Below are positions 1 through 63,925 of a DNA stretch of 64,000 nt, piece by piece. Position 1 is the stretch's first letter, and each line of letters starts with the position of its first letter. Under the pieces are notes generated by a model. That model was not told the origin of the DNA. It ran no database searches and saw only the letters and a program-made list of their open reading frames with translations. This stretch comes from Chrysogorgia sp. JL179-B06 (lineage: Eukaryota > Cnidaria > Anthozoa > Scleralcyonacea > Chrysogorgiidae): NCBI GenBank assembly GCA_035772405.1, contig JAYKKM010000439.1, positions 1,018,001 to 1,082,000 on the forward strand, in the 5' to 3' direction. The translations under genes and the position numbers were made by a program.

Positions 1-735
1 CTTGATTTATGTCAGTAAATTTAAGTTAAAAAGTTGACGGATATTCTATAATCGCTCCTCCGTCTCTTAGCTAGCTAAATTATAATCATCTGCATATTTT
101 GAAAACAATATATTTCTGAATTTTGAATAATAATATGTAATTCATCTCAGAGTTTACATATATATCATGACCAGTTATCATGGCCTTCTTCGCCACTAAA
201 AAAATACTGAAAGCTCGAGAAAACGCTTGTTATCGTGTGGGGTATATGCTAAACACATTGAAAATTGATCATCTTAACGCTGACCTTATCATTTGACGCG
301 GACACGGACGCGGACGCCGAGGGTATAGCAATAGCTCTTCTGCACAACGTGCAGGATATATACGACGAGGCGGTTGGGCCGGGCTGGCTGATTGCCGAAT
401 AATTTCTAAGTACATAAACTTTTTTACGATTGGTATGCACGTTCTCGTAATATAAGAGACACGTACGTTATGTATTTAGACTCCGTAATTCCAAAACTGT
501 TTCAGAATTGAAATCGAGTAAATATTGGCCGAGATAGCGTTCAAAATCTACATACGACGAACCGGGTCTGGCCACTGGGGACCATGTATTGGGAAAATAA
601 ACTCTAGCGGTGGGATGGGGGCTAGCGGTAGAAAAGGCAAGCGAGGGGATTATTGCGAATTCGTATATATATATATATATATATATTAGGATAAATATCA
701 AAGCACAGCATAATATTTTGACAAAAACCATTATA
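1..735. other. AT-rich intergenic sequence, no gene recognised
   Basis: I recognise no conserved gene here. A TA dinucleotide run sits at about 665-688. Short open frames on the minus strand (for example 468-625) lack recognisable domains. The stretch borders the 3' end of the Penelope-like element that starts further right. Confidence 0.4.
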
Positions 736-773
736 TTGAGTAAAACACGAGTGAAATCATAATATTTAATAAA

Positions 774-811
774 GTTCTAACGTTTCGTTGTTAACACAAC
801 ATCTTCAGAGA
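774..811 (-). ncRNA. Hammerhead-ribozyme-like motif in Penelope 3' region
   Basis: Read on the minus strand, CTGAAGA (802-808) is followed by a short GTTG/CAAC stem and then GAAAC (782-786). This is the order of the conserved hammerhead core (CUGANGA, stem II, GAAA). Penelope-like elements are known to carry hammerhead motifs, and this one lies about 145 bp downstream of the element's stop codon in sense orientation. Stem I and stem III were not convincingly resolved, so cleavage competence is unproven. Confidence 0.35.
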
Positions 812-1086
812 ATAATAATTACATACGTGCAAAAGCCTAAATATATAGTTACAAGTTGTCATAAATTATGAATAATTAACAAATAGAGAGGAAACTAAAA
901 ATACATATTACAGGATGAGACGACACTAGTATACAATGACAAAGAAGGAATTAGCTTACAAAAGAAAAAGTGGTGCGGTGCCAATATTTGCGTTTAAAGG
1001 TGGTTTGAGATCGCGAATAAGAAGAGTTTCGCGCAAAAGAAGTTCTGATTCGAAAGTACAACTAGAAGTAATCTTAAAATCACTAA

Positions 1087-1907
1087 AGCCCGCCGCACAC
1101 TAGAGCTATCAGCTTAGCAAAGTTTCACTCGTGACTGTTGGCGTAAGCAAGTTCCCCCAGTGTACGGTGGCGTTTTGAGCTCTATTGTTCACGCGTGCCA
1201 TCGGCGTCGTATATTCAACATGTTGAATAATTTTGTGCACGAGTGAACATTTCCTCCAAGTGTGCGCGCGTGCAAAGCTATCAGCTTACAATAGGAGGCA
1301 AATACGCATGCGTGTTGACTCATATTTTTAAATCAATTCGTGAAACATGGCCGCCGTTGTTTGCGAAGAAGAGTTTGACTCATCCTCATTAGACGAAGAA
1401 GAAATATTGCTTCTTCTTCTGTTAATGCGACGCAGACGAAGACGTTTAAGAGCTTCGCACCATAAAGTATGGACTAAACGGTGGATATCACGACGTCAAG
1501 CACAAGGAGCTTGCGCGAATATTGTTCGGCGAACTGAATGTTGAAGATCCTGAACAGTTTAGGCAGTTTTACAGGCTGGATAAAGATTCATTCGACGAAG
1601 TTTTGAAATTAGTTTCATCACACATAGCATCAGCAACAACACTACTAGTCGCTATTTTTGATTTGAAAATATGAGTCAACACGCATGCGTGTTTGCCTCC
1701 TATTGTAAGCTGATAGCTTTGCACGCGCGCACACTTGGAGGAAATGTTCACTCGTGCACAAAATTATTCAACATGTTGAATATACGGCGCCGATGGCACG
1801 CGTGAACAATAGCGCTCAAAACGCCACCGCACACTGGGAGAACTTGCTTACGCCAACAGTCACGAGTGAAACTTTGCTAAGCTGATAGCTCTAGTGTGCG
1901 GCGGGCT
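1087..1907. mobile_element. PIF/Harbinger deletion derivative inserted in the Penelope element
   Basis: The terminal inverted repeats are long: AGCCCGCCGCACACTAGAGC at the left and its complement at the right end. They are flanked by a 3-bp TAA duplication (1084-1086 and 1908-1910), as expected for PIF/Harbinger (TWA target). The TIRs extend about 240 bp inward with few mismatches. The interior keeps the start of a Harbinger transposase (see 1347-1640) and has lost the catalytic domain. It splits the Penelope GIY-YIG coding region, so it is younger than that insertion. Confidence 0.85.
1347..1640 (+). pseudogene. PIF/Harbinger transposase N-terminal fragment
   Basis: The first frame (1347-1544) reads MAAVVCEEEFDSSSLDEEEI, then HHKVWTKRWISRRQAQGA. 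After a frameshift near 1515 it continues as ELNVEDPEQFRQFYRLDKDS and FDEVLKLVSSHIASA. The HKVWTKRW...QFRQFYRLDKDSFDEVL pattern is typical of animal Harbinger transposase N-termini. The DDE domain is absent, so this is a non-autonomous relic. Confidence 0.7.
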
Positions 1908-3849
1908 TAAAAGAGACAGGGTGACCAGTGTCACGGTGATGAGAGAGGATACTTGTAAGAGGAGGGTTACTATACTTCTTCCCAGTAAGAGGTGAGATTC
2001 CCATGTGGTTAGACACACGTGTATGTAGATGTCGGATTGTACCTCCGATGTAAGAAGCCCGCAGCTTCCCGCACGTAAATTTATATACAACATGTGATCT
2101 AAGACGTAAGGGAATTTTATCTTTAAAAGAAAAGAAGTGAAAAAGTCTAACTGAAGGACGAGCGATAAATCTAATGTCAATTTGAGGATAGGCAGATGAG
2201 AGAAGTTTTCGGAGTTGGGTTCGGATTTGAACGAAGTGTTGTCCGGTAAACGGTAGAGAGAAATAAACAGTGCGTTTAGGAACTGTGGGTGGTTTAGGTG
2301 ATTTTGAGAAAACTTTGTCGAGAAAAGCAGTAACACAGCTGTCGAGAAATTTCTCTGGATAACCATTATTAATAAGGATGCGTTTTAGTTTTTCCAGTTC
2401 AACATTAAATATAGCATACGTAGAACAAATGTTGAAGCAACGGTTAAGTAAGGAAAAGATTAGACCTCTTTTGTAAGAAAACGAAATAAAAGAATCAAAA
2501 GACCAGTAAAAGTAGGTTTACGGTAAATATTTGTGGAAAAGCAACCACCGGAACGATTGACGCTTATGTCTAGGAAAGACAAGGTTTGTTTACCTCCAAT
2601 TCATGAGTAAATTTTATTTTTGCATGCTTAGAGTTAAAGTAATTAAGAAATGGAAGAACGTGATCAGAAGAGCGAAATAAGATAAAACAGTCGTCAAATA
2701 TCGACGATAAAACAAAGGTTTGAACTCAGGTGGACATTCATCTATCCAAGTGCGTTCATGATAGGCGAGAAATATATTGGCAAAGAGAGGTCCCAGGGGA
2801 GAACCCATGGCAACGCCATCTACCTGTTGATATACTTCGCCGTTGAACAAGAAATGACAATTTTTCACTGTTAAATCTAAAAGTTTACGAAACTCGACAG
2901 TAGAAAAGCCGTGAAATTTAGTAGAACCAACGAAAACCTTTTGAATAATGATGTCGATGGTTTCATCTAATGGAATGTTAGAGAAAAGAGAGGTTACGTC
3001 AAAGCTAGCCATAAACACGTTATCCGTGTTGAAATCTAAATCAAGCAGTTCTTTAACAAAGGAAAAACTATCATAAACAGAGTAAATACCATTAGAAAAT
3101 GGTCGAAGTAGTGAGACTAGAAACTTAGCAACATTAAAAGAATGAGAGCGAACAGAAGATAAAATAGGTCTAAGCGGAACGTTTAGTTTATGAATCTTCG
3201 GAAGACCATACAAAATACCTCGTCGTGAACCTACGGGAGTGATATCTCGATAACGGCCATCAGAAATCACACCATTCTTATTAAGTTCCTTGAGGAATTG
3301 TTTGACAATATTTTCGCGCTTTAGGGTAAGTTTCACGGGATCTTCGTCAAGTTTTTGAATTTACTTTCATCTGTAAGGATATTATTCATCTTTTGGTGGT
3401 AATCGGATTTGTTCAGGATAACTATGCCATTTCCTTTGTCGGGTTTAACAATGATGATATCTTGATCTTTTCTCAGTGTTGTTAGCACTTTGAGTTCTTC
3501 GTCAGTAAAAATAAAGGAAGGAGGCGAGTAGCTTCTAAAACCAGAAAGTGCAATGTTTTTCATTTTAGTTCTGACGAAATCTTTGTCAAGACCAGTTGGC
3601 CTCCTTCCTTTTTCATCTTTTTTATCTTTTAGCACGTGGGACTGTTTGGAGGACATTCATATTGTGTTTGTGCTTTCATGTGTGACATTTGGAGCAGGGA
3701 ACATTGGTCGTGGCTAGATGGTTCACTCGCAGTTGATGTGACCGTGAGGGCCAAACGATCCCAAGAACACCCGCGCGCCAACTCTGTACTCAGCCCACCA
3801 CTCCCCTAGGAAAAGGCCAATGCATATATGTTATACGGTTGGTCTCTTG

Positions 3850-4297
3850 GGGCCTGTTTATATGATCCCGGTACACCGGGACGTCCCGGTATACCGGGAT
3901 CTCAGCTTGTAATAATTTTTTAATGTTATTTTCGTAGTTGCGTTTATATGGAGACCGGGACATCCCGCCTGACCGGGATCCCCCCGGTTGAAGCAACCGA
4001 GATCCCGGTACACCGGGACAGATTTTTTCCATATAAACGCAACATCCGGGATGAAGTGAATTGAAATTTAAAACGTCGTCTGACCAGGTAAAATATCCAA
4101 AAAAGTGGTAAGATATCCAAAAAGTGGCAAAATGCTTTTTATGCGAATAAAATTAGTTTTTGTTTCATTGAGAAGTTATTATCAACATTTTCACGCATCC
4201 CGGTCACCCGGGATGTCCCGAGATCATATAAACACGGGATGAAAACGTCTCGGGCAACCGGGACATCCCGGTATACCGGGATCATATAAACAGGCCC
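3850..4297. mobile_element. MITE with GGGCCTGTTTATATGATCCCGG inverted termini
   Basis: The 448-bp element begins GGGCCTGTTTATATGATCCC and ends with the inverted copy. Internal short palindromes of ACCGGGAC/GTCCCGGT recur throughout, so the unit can fold extensively. There is no coding capacity. The end motif resembles that of the MITE at 8191-8406. I could not define a clean target duplication. Confidence 0.7.
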
Positions 4298-4339
4298 TTA
4301 ATTAACTTTTCGAATTTATGTAGAGTGTTTTTTGTTTTG

Positions 4340-4408
4340 AAGAGATATCAATAGAACAAAGAGGTGGTTCAATTTTGGATGTTTTTCAGCGCGACAGGAA
4401 AGAGTTAA
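4340..4408. repeat. Solo right end of the TTAA MITE family seen at 19474-19917
   Basis: About 70 bp starting GAGATATCAATAGAACAAAG and ending GACAGGAAAGAGTTAA is nearly identical to the right end of the MITE at 19474-19917. No matching left end was seen nearby, so this is a truncated copy. Confidence 0.6.
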
Positions 4409-4409
4409 G

Positions 4410-5064
4410 TACGGCTCATGAATAGTCCGGCATTTGAATCAAAGTCGATTCGAAGCCGTAATTAGCGCCTGAACCAGCCGTACGTGAAGTTCGTCTGAGA
4501 CGTACCAAAGACTCAGGCTCTCAGCCGTTCTCTTAATTGTTCAGACGACGAAATGTTTTCATGAACCGAACCTAATTAATTAGGCCGTTGGGCTCATGAA
4601 AAGTTGCACTTTACTGAAAACCATAAACGATTGAGCGTTTGGCTTTGCTCAAAAAATGTTGAAATTGTTTGATAGACAACTAATGTTTGAAGTTAAATCT
4701 CTATTGCTTACACAAAATTTACGTCCACCTTATTAAATCTGCAAATGTTTACATATACACACCATATGCATACAAATATAGGCAGCAAGCTTATCTTAGA
4801 TTATCAACAAATGAATTTCACCACAATAACATTTGTTTTGGATCAAACCTAAACGAGTAAATGAAACCAAATAAAGGACACCACACGGAGTGTATACCGA
4901 CTGCATATATCTAGCATACAACGCGATTAACGGAGCAGTTAGCGCTCACACTACACTTGGAGTTCATTTAATTAAACGGAGAGGAATTTATTTCAATAAT
5001 CTACCAGGTGTTAAAATAAAAGATTTACGTGCGAACAACATTGTTATATCATTTCCAATAAAAG
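4410..5064. other. Upstream region of the Tctex1 gene
   Basis: No conserved gene is recognised. The left part (4411-4620) contains short complementary segments around GGCTCATGAA, suggesting a degenerate foldback repeat. The right part (4640-5064) is AT-rich and probably contains the promoter of the gene starting at 5065. No TATA box can be assigned with confidence. Confidence 0.35.
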
Positions 5065-5640
5065 ATGAGCCGTGGTGCACAGGAAAGTCGACGATCTTCA
5101 ATAAGTGACAATGGACGTCATTTACTGGATAGAAAGGTATCGTTAGCAACAACAGAAGATCAACCTGATTCAAGAAGGTTGTCTAATTCATCAACGGGTC
5201 AAGCTGTTAGCAATAAGCGAAGATCTACGATACACCACCGTTCAAGTTTACTAGATTCTCAACAAAGCTCATTACCCTATCGACCAAAATTGGCGAACAC
5301 ATATCAAATGACGCCAGAAAAAAGGTTCCGAGCAATGGACATCGAGAAAGTGATCTACAGAGCTCTAGAAGAACGACTTGAAGATATGACGTACGATGCT
5401 GAGAAATGCCGTTTTCTTGTTACATCTTTAGCCAATGAAATACGACATAGAGTTAAACAAATGGGATATGCAAGATATAAAATAGTTTGTACTGTTAATA
5501 TGGGGTCAGTAGAGGAACAAGGAGTAAGAGTGGCAAGTCGTTGTCTTTGGAATAAACTTCATGATAGTTTAAGTTCAGCAACGTACAAGAATGAAAGTTT
5601 GTTTGCAGTAGGAACTGTTTTTGGAGTTTATCATGAATAA
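5065..5640 (+). CDS. Tctex1-domain (dynein light chain Tctex-type) protein, single exon
   Basis: A 191-residue protein encoded in one exon. Residues 1-85 are a Ser/Arg-rich, probably disordered region. The C-terminal part of about 110 residues is a Tctex1 domain: it has KVIYRALEERLEDMTYDAEK, then YKIVCTVNMGSVEEQGVRVA, the conserved RCLWN-KLHDSLSSATYKN segment, and ends SLFAVGTVFGVYHE. Members are light chains of dynein or of ciliary and regulatory complexes; the extended N-terminus resembles the TCTEX1D/DYNLT4-5 subgroup rather than canonical DYNLT1. The start was chosen as the first Met of the frame. An AATAAA overlaps the stop codon (5639-5644). It lies tail to tail with a second Tctex1 gene at 8424-9035. 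Confidence 0.85.
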   Translation: MSRGAQESRRSSISDNGRHLLDRKVSLATTEDQPDSRRLSNSSTGQAVSNKRRSTIHHRSSLLDSQQSSLPYRPKLANTYQMTPEKRFRAMDIEKVIYRALEERLEDMTYDAEKCRFLVTSLANEIRHRVKQMGYARYKIVCTVNMGSVEEQGVRVASRCLWNKLHDSLSSATYKNESLFAVGTVFGVYHE

Positions 5641-5734
5641 TAAATATGGGAAACATTCTTTACATGAACATCACAATTTAAACCTCGAGAACATTTACTA
5701 ATTAAGGTTACGACACGCGACAACTCGCGGGGGC

Positions 5735-6740
5735 AGTTGCGGGGACATTTCCCCTGTTGAGGACACACGAGACTGACGAGAGGACATGTCAGAGAAGGAA
5801 AATAAAATAGCGTTCTTTGATTGTTTATTTCAACGTCAAATAACATTTTTGTCAATTTTCCAGCTAAATTACCACGTGTATAATCTTCACGCGCTACATT
5901 ATGGCACATGGATATTATTGAGTTTCTTAGATATTTTGCTATGTGAAAACAAATATATTTATCGAACGCTGTTCAAAAATAGTATTTCTTTTAAATAATA
6001 AGCCAGTACGTAATGTCGACTGCGCATCAAAATGTCGTGTTCTGCGTCGGGTAAAACTGATTTTAATTCATTAGTTTTTAGGCTAAAACCACAATATACA
6101 TTTGCATTTCTATTTACACTTGCAAATTCGTTATACTGAATTCCCCAGCCTGTTATGAATTGAAATAAGTTTTATCCCGACGCAGAACGCGTCATTTTGA
6201 TGCACAGTTGACATTATGAACTGGCTTATTGAAGGAAACCATCGTAAATTAATATCATTTGTGCTAAAGCCTATAGTTCCCATGTTGTCAGTGTTTAATC
6301 GCTCCGTTTCATAGCAACAGGGATTAAAATTGGAAAAGGATATATTTCACGCATTTTTATTTTTGATTTCCCTAGCTGTGAATTTGTAATTCTTGCGACA
6401 GTTTTTAGATGTCAACGTGGTTACATGATTGAGAAATTCTAAGAACTGAACAGTGTCAAGATTAGAAATGACAGCAGAGAGATTACGCGTCGCTCTAAAC
6501 ATTTTGTCAGCTGAGAAGCGATAGATAGTCCTTTTAAGGTTCGGACAAATTCCATCGTATGCACCATGCGAAGTCTTATAGCGGGAACCACATTTTGTCC
6601 CAGCAACATGTCCCATCGTATAAACAGCAACTAGTCTCCGCGACAAAATTAGAATAAACCAATCAAAGAACGTAATTTTATTTTTATTTTCCTTCTCTGA
6701 CATATCACCTCGTGTCCTCAACAGGGGAAATGTGCCCGCG
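5735..6740. repeat. Inverted repeat pair flanking a MITE
   Basis: About 90 bp near 5735-5830 (TTTCCCCTGTTGAGGACAC, then GTCAGAGAAGGAAAATAAAA) recurs as its reverse complement at about 6650-6740. The pair encloses 800 bp including the MITE at 5997-6230. It may be the TIRs of a decayed DNA transposon. No transposase coding was recognised between the arms. Confidence 0.6.
5997..6230. mobile_element. Short MITE with AATAAGCCAGT inverted termini
   Basis: This 234-bp element begins AATAAGCCAGTACGTAATGT and ends with the complementary sequence. The inner parts TGCGCATCAAAATG and TTCTGCGTCGGG are also inverted, giving TIRs of about 65-70 bp. It is non-coding and nested between the arms of the 5735/6740 inverted repeat. 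Confidence 0.7.
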
Positions 6741-6779
6741 ATTTTTCGCCTCATGCGTGAAGACTTTTAGAGGTTCAGC

Positions 6780-7960
6780 ATACCTGTAGCTATTATTCGA
6801 GGCAGAGCATACAAACTGCAAGGCATAGATAGATATTGTAGTCCATAAATCATATATAGGGATAGCTTACAAATACCTCTTACAAACGTTTTATTTACCT
6901 TTAAAAAGACGTCAAAATTGACGGTATAATATCCTGTCAAAGTCAATGTTATATGCTAGTGCTTGTCAATTTAGTCCGAGTTTCATTTCCGTTGATGGAA
7001 AGTATAGTTAGTTAATTGTATATTAAAATAAAATATTTAACGGAGAGAGCATTTAATATATTCATAAAGTGTTTTTTAAGAACTGTTTATTTGATTGCCT
7101 AAAGCGGGAACCCAAGGTCTTAACGTACCAGTCCTCTTACTACAAAGTTGTTGACTATACGCGGAAACGACAGTAAGATAATTTTTCAAAAACACTTTTT
7201 AAAATAAAAGTGACAATGCTGAGGACATAAACCTACTCGTTTTAAGATATACAGAGGTTTTATTCTACATTTCTAACAAGGTCTACCCCTGCAAGTACAT
7301 GAAGCAATGCTAACGCCTTTTCATCTCCTTACTAAAATAACCAGATATTTAAACACTGACATTTATATTTTATAAATATAACAAGTATTTTCATAAACTA
7401 CTTAATTATTCACTCAGGTTACCAACGTATAACGTTTACAAAAGTATAAAACAAACCGGACGAAGTTGCCAATATCAACACAATTAACAACACATTAGAA
7501 AAAAAATCTCGTGGACAAATATTGAATGAAGGCGAACGAAATGCTACAAAGATATGGAAATTTAGTGAACCGTTTTAAGTCTGGTTTACACGTGAGCATA
7601 AGCATAAGGAAAAGGAATGAAGTCAAGCCTGCGACATAAGGATCGTCATAGGGTTGTCAAAATCATAAGATCATAGTCCAAGCATCAGCCAAGAGCAGAA
7701 CAAAAGACGAAACAAAGAAAAATTCTCATTGTTTTGTCTTCGCAAGTCCCAGAGAAGAAGTCATGCTTTGTTTTTGTATTGATCTTGTAGTAGAGATTTA
7801 TTAACACATCCCAAAAAGGGCTTTTCAGTGATAATTTACAGGTGTTAGTCATAATAAAATGGCATATACAAGACCTTGTACAGAAAATTACAATAACTCT
7901 ATTCTAGATACAGATTGTAATAAAATAGTAAGTTCAGTGATTCCTCTATAGAGTTCCATA
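6780..7960. other. Non-coding stretch without recognisable feature
   Basis: AT-rich sequence between the two convergent Tctex1 genes. I find no conserved coding potential, tandem array or RNA gene. It probably includes the 3' flanks of both genes. Confidence 0.35.
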
Positions 7961-7962
7961 TC

Positions 7963-8088
7963 TTAGGCCCAGGTCAAACGTCGAACATTTCCTGAGTCGA
8001 ACTCAATGCAAATGAACTTAAACAAAAGAGTTTCCTAATTTACATTGAGTTCGACTCATGAAAAGTTCGACGTTTAACCCGGACCTAA
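7963..8088. mobile_element. Palindromic mini-MITE (copy 1; copy 2 at 52991-53120)
   Basis: This 126-bp near-palindrome begins TTAGGCCCAGGTCAAACGTC and ends ACGTTTAACCCGGACCTAA. Inner segments TCGAACTCAATG and CATTGAGTTCGA are complementary. The copy at 52991-53120 shares the TAAGGCCCGTTT ends and the CATTGAGTTCG and AAAAGTTCGACGTTT blocks. Confidence 0.65.
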
Positions 8089-8190
8089 CATGCACGATAG
8101 ATAAATGCGCGTTGACCAGTGGTCGTCCTGAACTTAGGAGGGCGTAAATAACCCCTGCGTAAACTATTATGTCGCTCGTGTGAACCAGGC

Positions 8191-8406
8191 GGGCTGTTTA
8201 TGAGGCGGGCTAGCTCGGCTAAGCGGACCGAGTTGTATTACGAAAATCTTTCCTCGACTCAAAAAGATCATTTGAATTAACTTTATTCTCTTGCTACAGA
8301 CAAACTAAGCAAGTTCTACTTTAAAATATCATTTTAGATGTCTATAGTAGTCATGAGAAGAACTTTGTTAAGAGAATCAGGCTAACTTGGCTCATATAAA
8401 CAGCCC
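8191..8406. mobile_element. MITE with GGGCTGTTTAT inverted termini
   Basis: A 216-bp element with ends GGGCTGTTTATGAG and CTCATATAAACAGCCC. The inner arms GCTAGCTCGG and CCTGATTCTCTTAACAAAG partly pair with the opposite side. The ends resemble those of 3850-4297, suggesting the same superfamily. It lies just downstream of the Tctex1 gene at 8424-9035. Confidence 0.6.
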
Positions 8407-8423
8407 CCCTTAGAGCTGAATAT

Positions 8424-9035
8424 TTAGGAAGACATATAAGAGGCTACAAATAAAGTACCAACCGCAAAGATTCTAGAATTTGTAAAATTTCCGGACCCAA
8501 AAGCATCTAAAGCTGGATCAAGCAAACACTGGCTGGCGACTTCAATCCCATCATCACGGATTTCACCAATATACACGGAAGCGATGATTTTTGTTTTATT
8601 ATCGACCATCTGACTTGCCTTCTTTCCAATAGCTTTAGAAATGATGGAACTTGTTTTGATAAACTCTTGCGGACCATGTATCGAATCAGAATTTTCTCCA
8701 AGATGATTCCATAATTCTTTGGTTATAATATCATCAAGAATATCCTTGGAATAAGGTGGGGGTAAAGAACTCGGACTTTTCAGACATACACTGGGTGCTG
8801 TTGTCAGCTCTTGTTTTAGTTGTTTTGTTTGTACTACGGCACCATGCCATGTTGATGATCTTGGTCGACCACCACCACAGGATATACCCACACCAGAAAA
8901 CATTGAACGTATTGTTGATGTAGTAAGATTTTCTCCATGAGACAAGCCATCGACTCCACGAATTGTAGATTCATATGCTCCAAACGTACATGAACGTTTT
9001 CTATCAGTGCATTTCGTTGCAGATGTTTCAGCCAT
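8424..9035 (-). CDS. Second Tctex1-domain protein, single exon
   Basis: A 203-residue single-exon protein. The N-terminal 90 residues are low in predicted structure. The C-terminal Tctex1 domain has DILDDIITKELWNHLGE, then ISKAIGKKASQMVDNKTKII, ASVYIGEIRDDGIEVASQCL and the closing FTNSRIFAVGTLFVASY. It aligns with the domain at 5065-5640 in order and spacing, but the two differ clearly in sequence, so this is not a recent tandem duplicate. It is transcribed towards the other Tctex1 gene. No introns are needed, unlike the intron-rich neighbour HEATR1. The role is presumed to be in dynein or cilium-associated complexes, by family. Confidence 0.8.
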   Translation of the reverse strand: MAETSATKCTDRKRSCTFGAYESTIRGVDGLSHGENLTTSTIRSMFSGVGISCGGGRPRSSTWHGAVVQTKQLKQELTTAPSVCLKSPSSLPPPYSKDILDDIITKELWNHLGENSDSIHGPQEFIKTSSIISKAIGKKASQMVDNKTKIIASVYIGEIRDDGIEVASQCLLDPALDAFGSGNFTNSRIFAVGTLFVASYMSS

Positions 9036-9410
9036 ATCTTATCACCGAATACCTCACAGACAATATAAACAGATGAATAAAAAATCATATTTTCATACTT
9101 AATAGCCCTCTTGGGAAGTATATCATGTTGATGTGAATTAAGTGAGTCGTGAGTTAGATCACTTCGAGCGTTTAATCCCTATTTAAAGAAACAGGAAACT
9201 ACGGTAGAATGTGAAAATTATTTATTATAAGCCAGTCGTAGTTAATGATATTAGGTGCTACTCCGAGTCACGTCCCATACCGCGGGCAAGTAGAGAAAAC
9301 TCTACCTATGACGGCTATCCCACATTGGTTATTCTCAACACAAGATGAAGAGTCTCTTTATATTGAAGAAACTAGACTTCAGTTTAGATATATGTTTAGT
9401 TTAGTTTAGT

Positions 9411-9740
9411 AGATTTATCACTCTTTTAGGTGAACAGAATACCCCAACACAGGCTATAAGCCTATGTATAATAGGGTTCCGAGGGCCTACGATTTAAGGT
9501 CGTTATCCGAGAAGACCCAAAAGTCTTACCATTTGCTGATATTGTTGCAAAGGCAGCACTTTCTCCTCAATTATTTTTAAGACCCTGAGGGGATCAAAAT
9601 ATAAGTACCATCATTCCACGACCTGCTCCCAAACTTGACCTTATAGCTTAGTCGGTAGAGTGTCAGACTTTATAAACCTTATAAGGTCTGTACGGGTTTG
9701 AATCCTACAGTGCTCTTGGTGGTCAGGTAAAGTTTTCTCT
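9411..9740 (-). repeat. SINE-like repeat (copy 1; copy 2 at 40228-40450)
   Basis: The body AGACCCAAAAGTCTTACCAT and GCACTTTCTCCTCAATT recurs in inverse orientation at 40228-40450. At 9640-9715 (plus strand) there is a tRNA-like block with A-box-like TAGCTTAGTCGGTAGAGTGT and B-box-like GGTTTGAATCC, which points to a tRNA-derived SINE. The relative orientation of tRNA-like head and body differs between the copies, so the head here may be a separate relic. Confidence 0.55.
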
Positions 9741-9852
9741 ACTTGCTGGCATGTTTTGTCATTCAGAACACCACCTATAAATAATATCATTTCTAATATC
9801 ATTATTCTAATATCATTATTTTGAACCCGAGTTCACTATCCTTTAACATTCG

Positions 9853-9858
9853 TTTATT
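9853..9858 (-). promoter_or_regulatory. HEATR1 polyadenylation signal
   Basis: AATAAA on the minus strand about 40 nt downstream of the HEATR1 stop codon (9897-9899), a normal position for a poly(A) signal. Confidence 0.6.
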
Positions 9859-9896
9859 ATCTCAAGTATTCTCTCTCATCATGGAACAAATAGTTG

Positions 9897-63026
<53,130 letters not shown>

Positions 63027-63029
63027 CTA

Positions 63030-63719
63030 ACAAACAAAATAATAAAAGAGTGTAAATAACACGGTTTATTTTTCATTAATAGTGAGCGCACAGAGTCATG
63101 GGCAACTTGATTGGCTGCAGGGGCGGGCAGGAGATATTTGACCACGGTTACGCAATGGCTCGGCGATCGAAGCGGCGCCTGCGATACGCTAATGATATAC
63201 ACCGCATTAATATATTCAAGATGGCGCTGCCAAATCGCATTCTGGCGTGCTCCCTTAATTATAGCTGAAATAGTTTTTAATAATTAATATCTGAAATAAT
63301 TTTTATGTCGCTTGTTTTTAACAAGAAAATGAAAATAATTTGAATTAAGCTGGACATTTTTTAATCATACCGAAAATACATTATTTTGTTTATTTTTTCT
63401 TAGCCAAATAATGCATTTCTAGCGAACTAAACTCAACATGTTATGAATAGGCATGATGCTAACTATTGAGCAACTCAAACTCAGATGGCAAAGCCAAAGG
63501 TTACTTGGGTCCGAGTTAGTAATATTTAGAACATCTCACTGGTATTCATGAGAAGGTTGTGGTTCCCATTTCATATCCTTAGAAAAAGTAATACATAACT
63601 CAATGATTTCCTCGATCATTAAACTCAGGTTAAGCATTTTTCATCAGGAACAATAAGAAATAAATGTTATTTGCCGGGTTTTTTTACGATTTTAGTTATC
63701 TTTGGTCTTATATATAATA
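63030..63719. other. HEATR1 upstream intron
   Basis: Intron sequence preceding the first HEATR1 exon in the window. No further exon was recognised. A GC-richer segment at 63090-63250 and a weak SINE-like trace (CTCAGATGGCAAAG, 63480) are the only features. Confidence 0.35.
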
Positions 63720-63925
63720 TACTTTTATTTTTTTATTTTTTTTATTATTATTTATTATTTAAATTTTTATTATTATTTAAATTATTAAATAAAATTTATT
63801 TTAAATTTAAATTTTAAATACATTTTTAAATAAAATTATTAAATAAAATTATTATTTAAATTTTTATTATTATTTATTTTTATGTTCTTTATTTTTTTTC
63901 TCATATATAATATATAATAATAATA
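63720..63925. repeat. AT-rich low-complexity tract
   Basis: Interspersed ATTTTTATTATTATTTAAAT words; simple sequence. Confidence 0.9.

Larger units (their letters stand above)
956..3656 (-). pseudogene. Penelope-like retroelement polyprotein (RT + GIY-YIG), broken
   Basis: This is a degenerate Penelope-like reverse transcriptase with a GIY-YIG endonuclease, on the minus strand. The N-terminal part (3656-3333) has the KPDKGNGIVILNK motif. The RT (3336-2614) shows YGLPKIHK, the FDVTSLFSNIPL palm motif and GVAMGSPLGPLFANIF; the catalytic YRRY-DDCF motif near 2690 is split by a one-base frameshift. Downstream, VVYKFTCGKLRASYIGGTIR (about 2110-2040) is the GIY-YIG core. The C-terminus (SDFKITSSCTFESELLLRET...PLFLL, stop at 956-958) lies on the far side of an 821-bp insertion at 1087-1907. 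At least three frame breaks make it non-functional. Upstream of 3656 the element is probably truncated. Confidence 0.85.

Noticed and set aside
468..625. Open frame YVDFERYLGQYLLDFNSETV as a possible last exon of a gene on the minus strand
   Set aside because: The peptide looks plausible but there is no recognised family, upstream exon or poly(A) signal to support it.
9639..9715. Possible functional tRNA gene
   Set aside because: Box A and B are present, but acceptor and anticodon stems do not form a proper cloverleaf and the copy is joined to a SINE-like body.
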